Part shown: in pieces, positions 62,230 through 64,000 of the stretch
How positions within the stretch are numbered: position 1 is the first letter of the stretch
Layout: the number at the start of each line of letters is the position of its first letter
Assembly: GCA_963789025.1 (NCBI GenBank)
Contig: CAWBIT010000002.1
Location: 1-64,000, forward strand
Source: AP-15 sp963789025
GTDB lineage: Bacteria > Pseudomonadota > Alphaproteobacteria > ATCC43930 > CGMCC-115725
Direction: 5' to 3'
Length of the DNA stretch: 64,000 nucleotides
Notes under the pieces: model-generated
Told to the model about the DNA's origin: nothing
What the model saw: the letters and a program-made list of their open reading frames with translations, nothing else
Database searches by the model: none
Program-made: the position numbers and the translations under genes

Positions 62230-62796
62230 ATGTCGGTCACTCATTACCGCGCCTCGGCCGCCCTTGCCGCAAGTCTTTCGTTGGCGCTCGCCAGCTGCGC
62301 GGCGAGCCCCCCGGCTGAACCGCGTGTGGGGGAGCAGCCCAGCGCGGCTGAGACCCAGAAGGCGGCATCGAGCGAGCCCGAGGGCATCGACACCGAAGCG
62401 ACGATCTGGACGGTGCTCGGTCTCGCCAAGAAGGAATCCGTCAAGGATCCCGGGCCGCAGACCGGCCGGACGGTAAGCCCAATTCTGTGGCAAGCGGCGC
62501 ACGACACGCTCGATTTCGTCAAATACGCCTCGGAAGATCCGCTGACCGGCTCGATCGTCACCGACTGGTACTCACCACCGGGCAACCCTAATGTCCGGTA
62601 CCGGGTCAATGTCTTTATCCTGTCCCGGGCGTTGCATTCCGATTCGCTGAGCGTGACGGTCGATCGCCAGCAGCAATCGGCCGACGGCCAGTGGGCCGAG
62701 ACGACGATTGCGAGGCAGGTCGAGACCGATCTCGAAAACGCGATCCTCAGCCGGGCGCGGCAGCTGAAGCGCGCGTGGGCGGCGCCGCCGAGTTGA
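62230..62796 (+). CDS. DUF3576 lipoprotein
   Basis: The start at ATG 62230 gives 188 aa. The signal peptide ends in a lipobox (LSLALASCAAS). The body has TEATIWTVLGL, LWQAAHDTLDFVKYASEDPLTGSIVTDWYSPP and RYRVNVFILSRAL, matching the DUF3576 family found next to leuS in alphaproteobacteria. It is probably an outer-membrane lipoprotein, possibly involved in LPS-transport-related assembly given its neighbours in other genomes. Confidence 0.87.
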   Translation: MSVTHYRASAALAASLSLALASCAASPPAEPRVGEQPSAAETQKAASSEPEGIDTEATIWTVLGLAKKESVKDPGPQTGRTVSPILWQAAHDTLDFVKYASEDPLTGSIVTDWYSPPGNPNVRYRVNVFILSRALHSDSLSVTVDRQQQSADGQWAETTIARQVETDLENAILSRARQLKRAWAAPPS

Positions 62797-62864
62797 AAAC
62801 GCCGTCTCGGGAGGCAGGCGAAACCGGCTTGCAGGCGGGCCGAAGCGTGGCCAGATCCCTAACC

Positions 62865-64000
62865 ATGTCGCGATACAATTTCCGCGAAAGCGAAGCAAAA
62901 TGGCAGCGCATCTGGCGTGAGCGGCAACTCTTCGAGGTCGCGGCGGCGCCGGGGCGCCCGAAATACTACGTCCTCGAGATGTTCCCGTATCCGTCCGGCA
63001 AGCTGCATGTCGGGCATGTGCGGAACTACACGATGGGCGATCTGGTCGCACGGTATCGCCGCGCCCAGGGCTTCAATGTTCTGCACCCCATGGGATGGGA
63101 TGCTTTCGGCCTTCCCGCCGAAAATGCGGCGATCGCCGAGAAGATCCATCCGGCGGTCTGGACGTGCGAAAACATCGCGACGATGCGGGCGCAGCTCCAG
63201 CGCATGGGGTTCGCCTACGACTGGTCGCGCGAGGTCGCGACCTGTCACCCGGAATATTACCGCCACGAACAGAAGATGTTTCTCGACTTCCTCGAGGCTG
63301 GGCTCGCCTATCGCAAGGAATCGTGGGTCAACTGGGACCCGGTCGAGAACACCGTTCTCGCCAATGAGCAAGTGATCGACGGACGCGGCTGGCGATCGGA
63401 CGCGGTTGTCGAAAAGCGGCTGCTGTCGCAATGGTTTCTGCGTATCACCGCCTTCACCGAAGAACTGCTCGACGCGCTCCCCCGGCTCGAACGCTGGCCC
63501 GAGCGGGTGCGGCTGATGCAGGAGAACTGGATCGGCCGTTCCGATGGCGCCCGCGTGTCTTTCAAGGTCGCCGATGGGGATGAAGGCATCGAGGTCTTTA
63601 CGACGCGCCAGGATACGCTGTTCGGTGCCTCGTTCGTCGCGCTTTCGCCCAGCCATCCGCTGGCCCTGCGTCTGGCCGAGAAGGATCCGGATCTCGCCGC
63701 CTTCATCGCCGAATGCAACCGTCGGGGCACCAGCGAAGCGGTCATCGAAGCCGCCGAGAAGCGGGGCTATCGTACCGGTCTCGAAGCGGTGCACCCGTTC
63801 GACGAGAACCGGCGGGTCCCGATCTATGTCGCCAATTTCGTGCTGATGGAATACGGCACCGGAGCGATCTTCGGCTGTCCGGCGCATGATCAGCGCGACC
63901 TCGAATTTGCCCGCAAATACGGGCTGCCGGTCATTCCTGTCGTCCTACCGCCGGGCGAGGACGCCGCCACATTTGCGATCGGCGACACCGCCTACTTCGA
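62865..64000 (+). CDS. leuS: Leucyl-tRNA synthetase, 5' part
   Basis: The frame is open to the window edge (378 codons seen). The class Ia HIGH-type motif is FPYPSGKLHVGHVRNYTMGD, with LHPMGWDAFGLPAEN. WDPVENTVLANEQVIDGRGWRSD and LMQENWIGRSDGARVSF lead into the editing domain, and VYVANFVLMEYGTGAIFGCPAHDQRD is its threonine-rich-like region. It charges tRNA-Leu. The ATG at 62865 is preferred; an in-frame GTG at 62847 is possible. Confidence 0.95.
   Translation, partial: MSRYNFRESEAKWQRIWRERQLFEVAAAPGRPKYYVLEMFPYPSGKLHVGHVRNYTMGDLVARYRRAQGFNVLHPMGWDAFGLPAENAAIAEKIHPAVWTCENIATMRAQLQRMGFAYDWSREVATCHPEYYRHEQKMFLDFLEAGLAYRKESWVNWDPVENTVLANEQVIDGRGWRSDAVVEKRLLSQWFLRITAFTEELLDALPRLERWPERVRLMQENWIGRSDGARVSFKVADGDEGIEVFTTRQDTLFGASFVALSPSHPLALRLAEKDPDLAAFIAECNRRGTSEAVIEAAEKRGYRTGLEAVHPFDENRRVPIYVANFVLMEYGTGAIFGCPAHDQRDLEFARKYGLPVIPVVLPPGEDAATFAIGDTAYF

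Overview
The window is a high-GC chromosomal segment that I read as alphaproteobacterial. It carries a FYDLN-type (TIGR02300-like) acidic zinc-ribbon protein, an aroA-cmk-rpsA-ihfB-lapA block, thrS-infC and rpmI-rplT, a DUF3576 lipoprotein next to leuS, a tRNA-Ala(GGC), and many short GC-rich palindromic repeats. Coding density is high apart from an AT-richer, decayed stretch at about 49.8-53.2 kb. Genus-level placement is not possible from the sequence alone.

Layout. 1-2755: an IS1595-family transposon with matching terminal inverted repeats and a cargo of small genes. 2.8-14.1 kb: metabolic genes (cobalamin-type radical SAM enzyme, fluoroacetate-dehalogenase-like hydrolase, CoA-transferase plus CitE-type lyase, broken GH16 glucanase, GST, S9 peptidase, alpha/beta hydrolase, glycosyltransferase). 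14.2-18.0 kb: thrS-infC and rpmI-rplT, separated by a reversed secreted-protein gene. 18.1-27.3 kb: amidohydrolases (one frameshifted), a secreted haem-c/propeller protein, VOC protein, an orphan peptide-type ABC permease pair, cupin and a 2-hydroxyacid dehydrogenase. 27.4-32.9 kb: tRNA-Ala with promoter and terminator, the FYDLN protein, aroA-cmk-rpsA, ihfB and a lapA-like gene. 33-37 kb: SpoIIAA-like protein, DcaP-like porin, operator-like palindromes, and an IS110-family element sitting inside a REP hairpin. 37.1-41.8 kb: a five-gene operon (TPR-glycosyltransferase, two lipoproteins, DUF5672-like protein, methyltransferase) facing a paralogous lipoprotein gene. 41.9-49.8 kb: response regulator, GYD protein, pterin dehydratase, secreted caspase-like protease, a debranching enzyme with its glycosyltransferase, and two small heat-shock proteins coupled to an exported protein. 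49.8-53.2 kb: gene desert and the remains of a polysaccharide flippase. 53.2-61.4 kb: a compact gene cluster described below. 61.5-64.0 kb: YggS, DUF3576 lipoprotein and the 5' part of leuS.

The most interesting group is 53.7-61.4 kb. One strand carries an MDR dehydrogenase, a PTPS/QueD-fold protein lacking its usual catalytic residues, two glycosyltransferases, an OmpR-type regulator, an SGNH-like protein and an unannotated 41-residue membrane peptide, mostly with overlapping or near-touching ends. The other strand carries a CDP-alcohol phosphatidyltransferase (frameshifted here) and a GTP cyclohydrolase II with a degenerate RibB-like N-terminus. Together they look like a pathway for a glycosylated or lipid-linked compound derived from a GTP-cyclohydrolase product; this is inference.

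Four genes (GH16, an amidohydrolase, lapA-like, CDP-alcohol transferase) are each interrupted by what looks like one single-base indel. These could be real decay or assembly errors, so those reading frames should be treated with caution.
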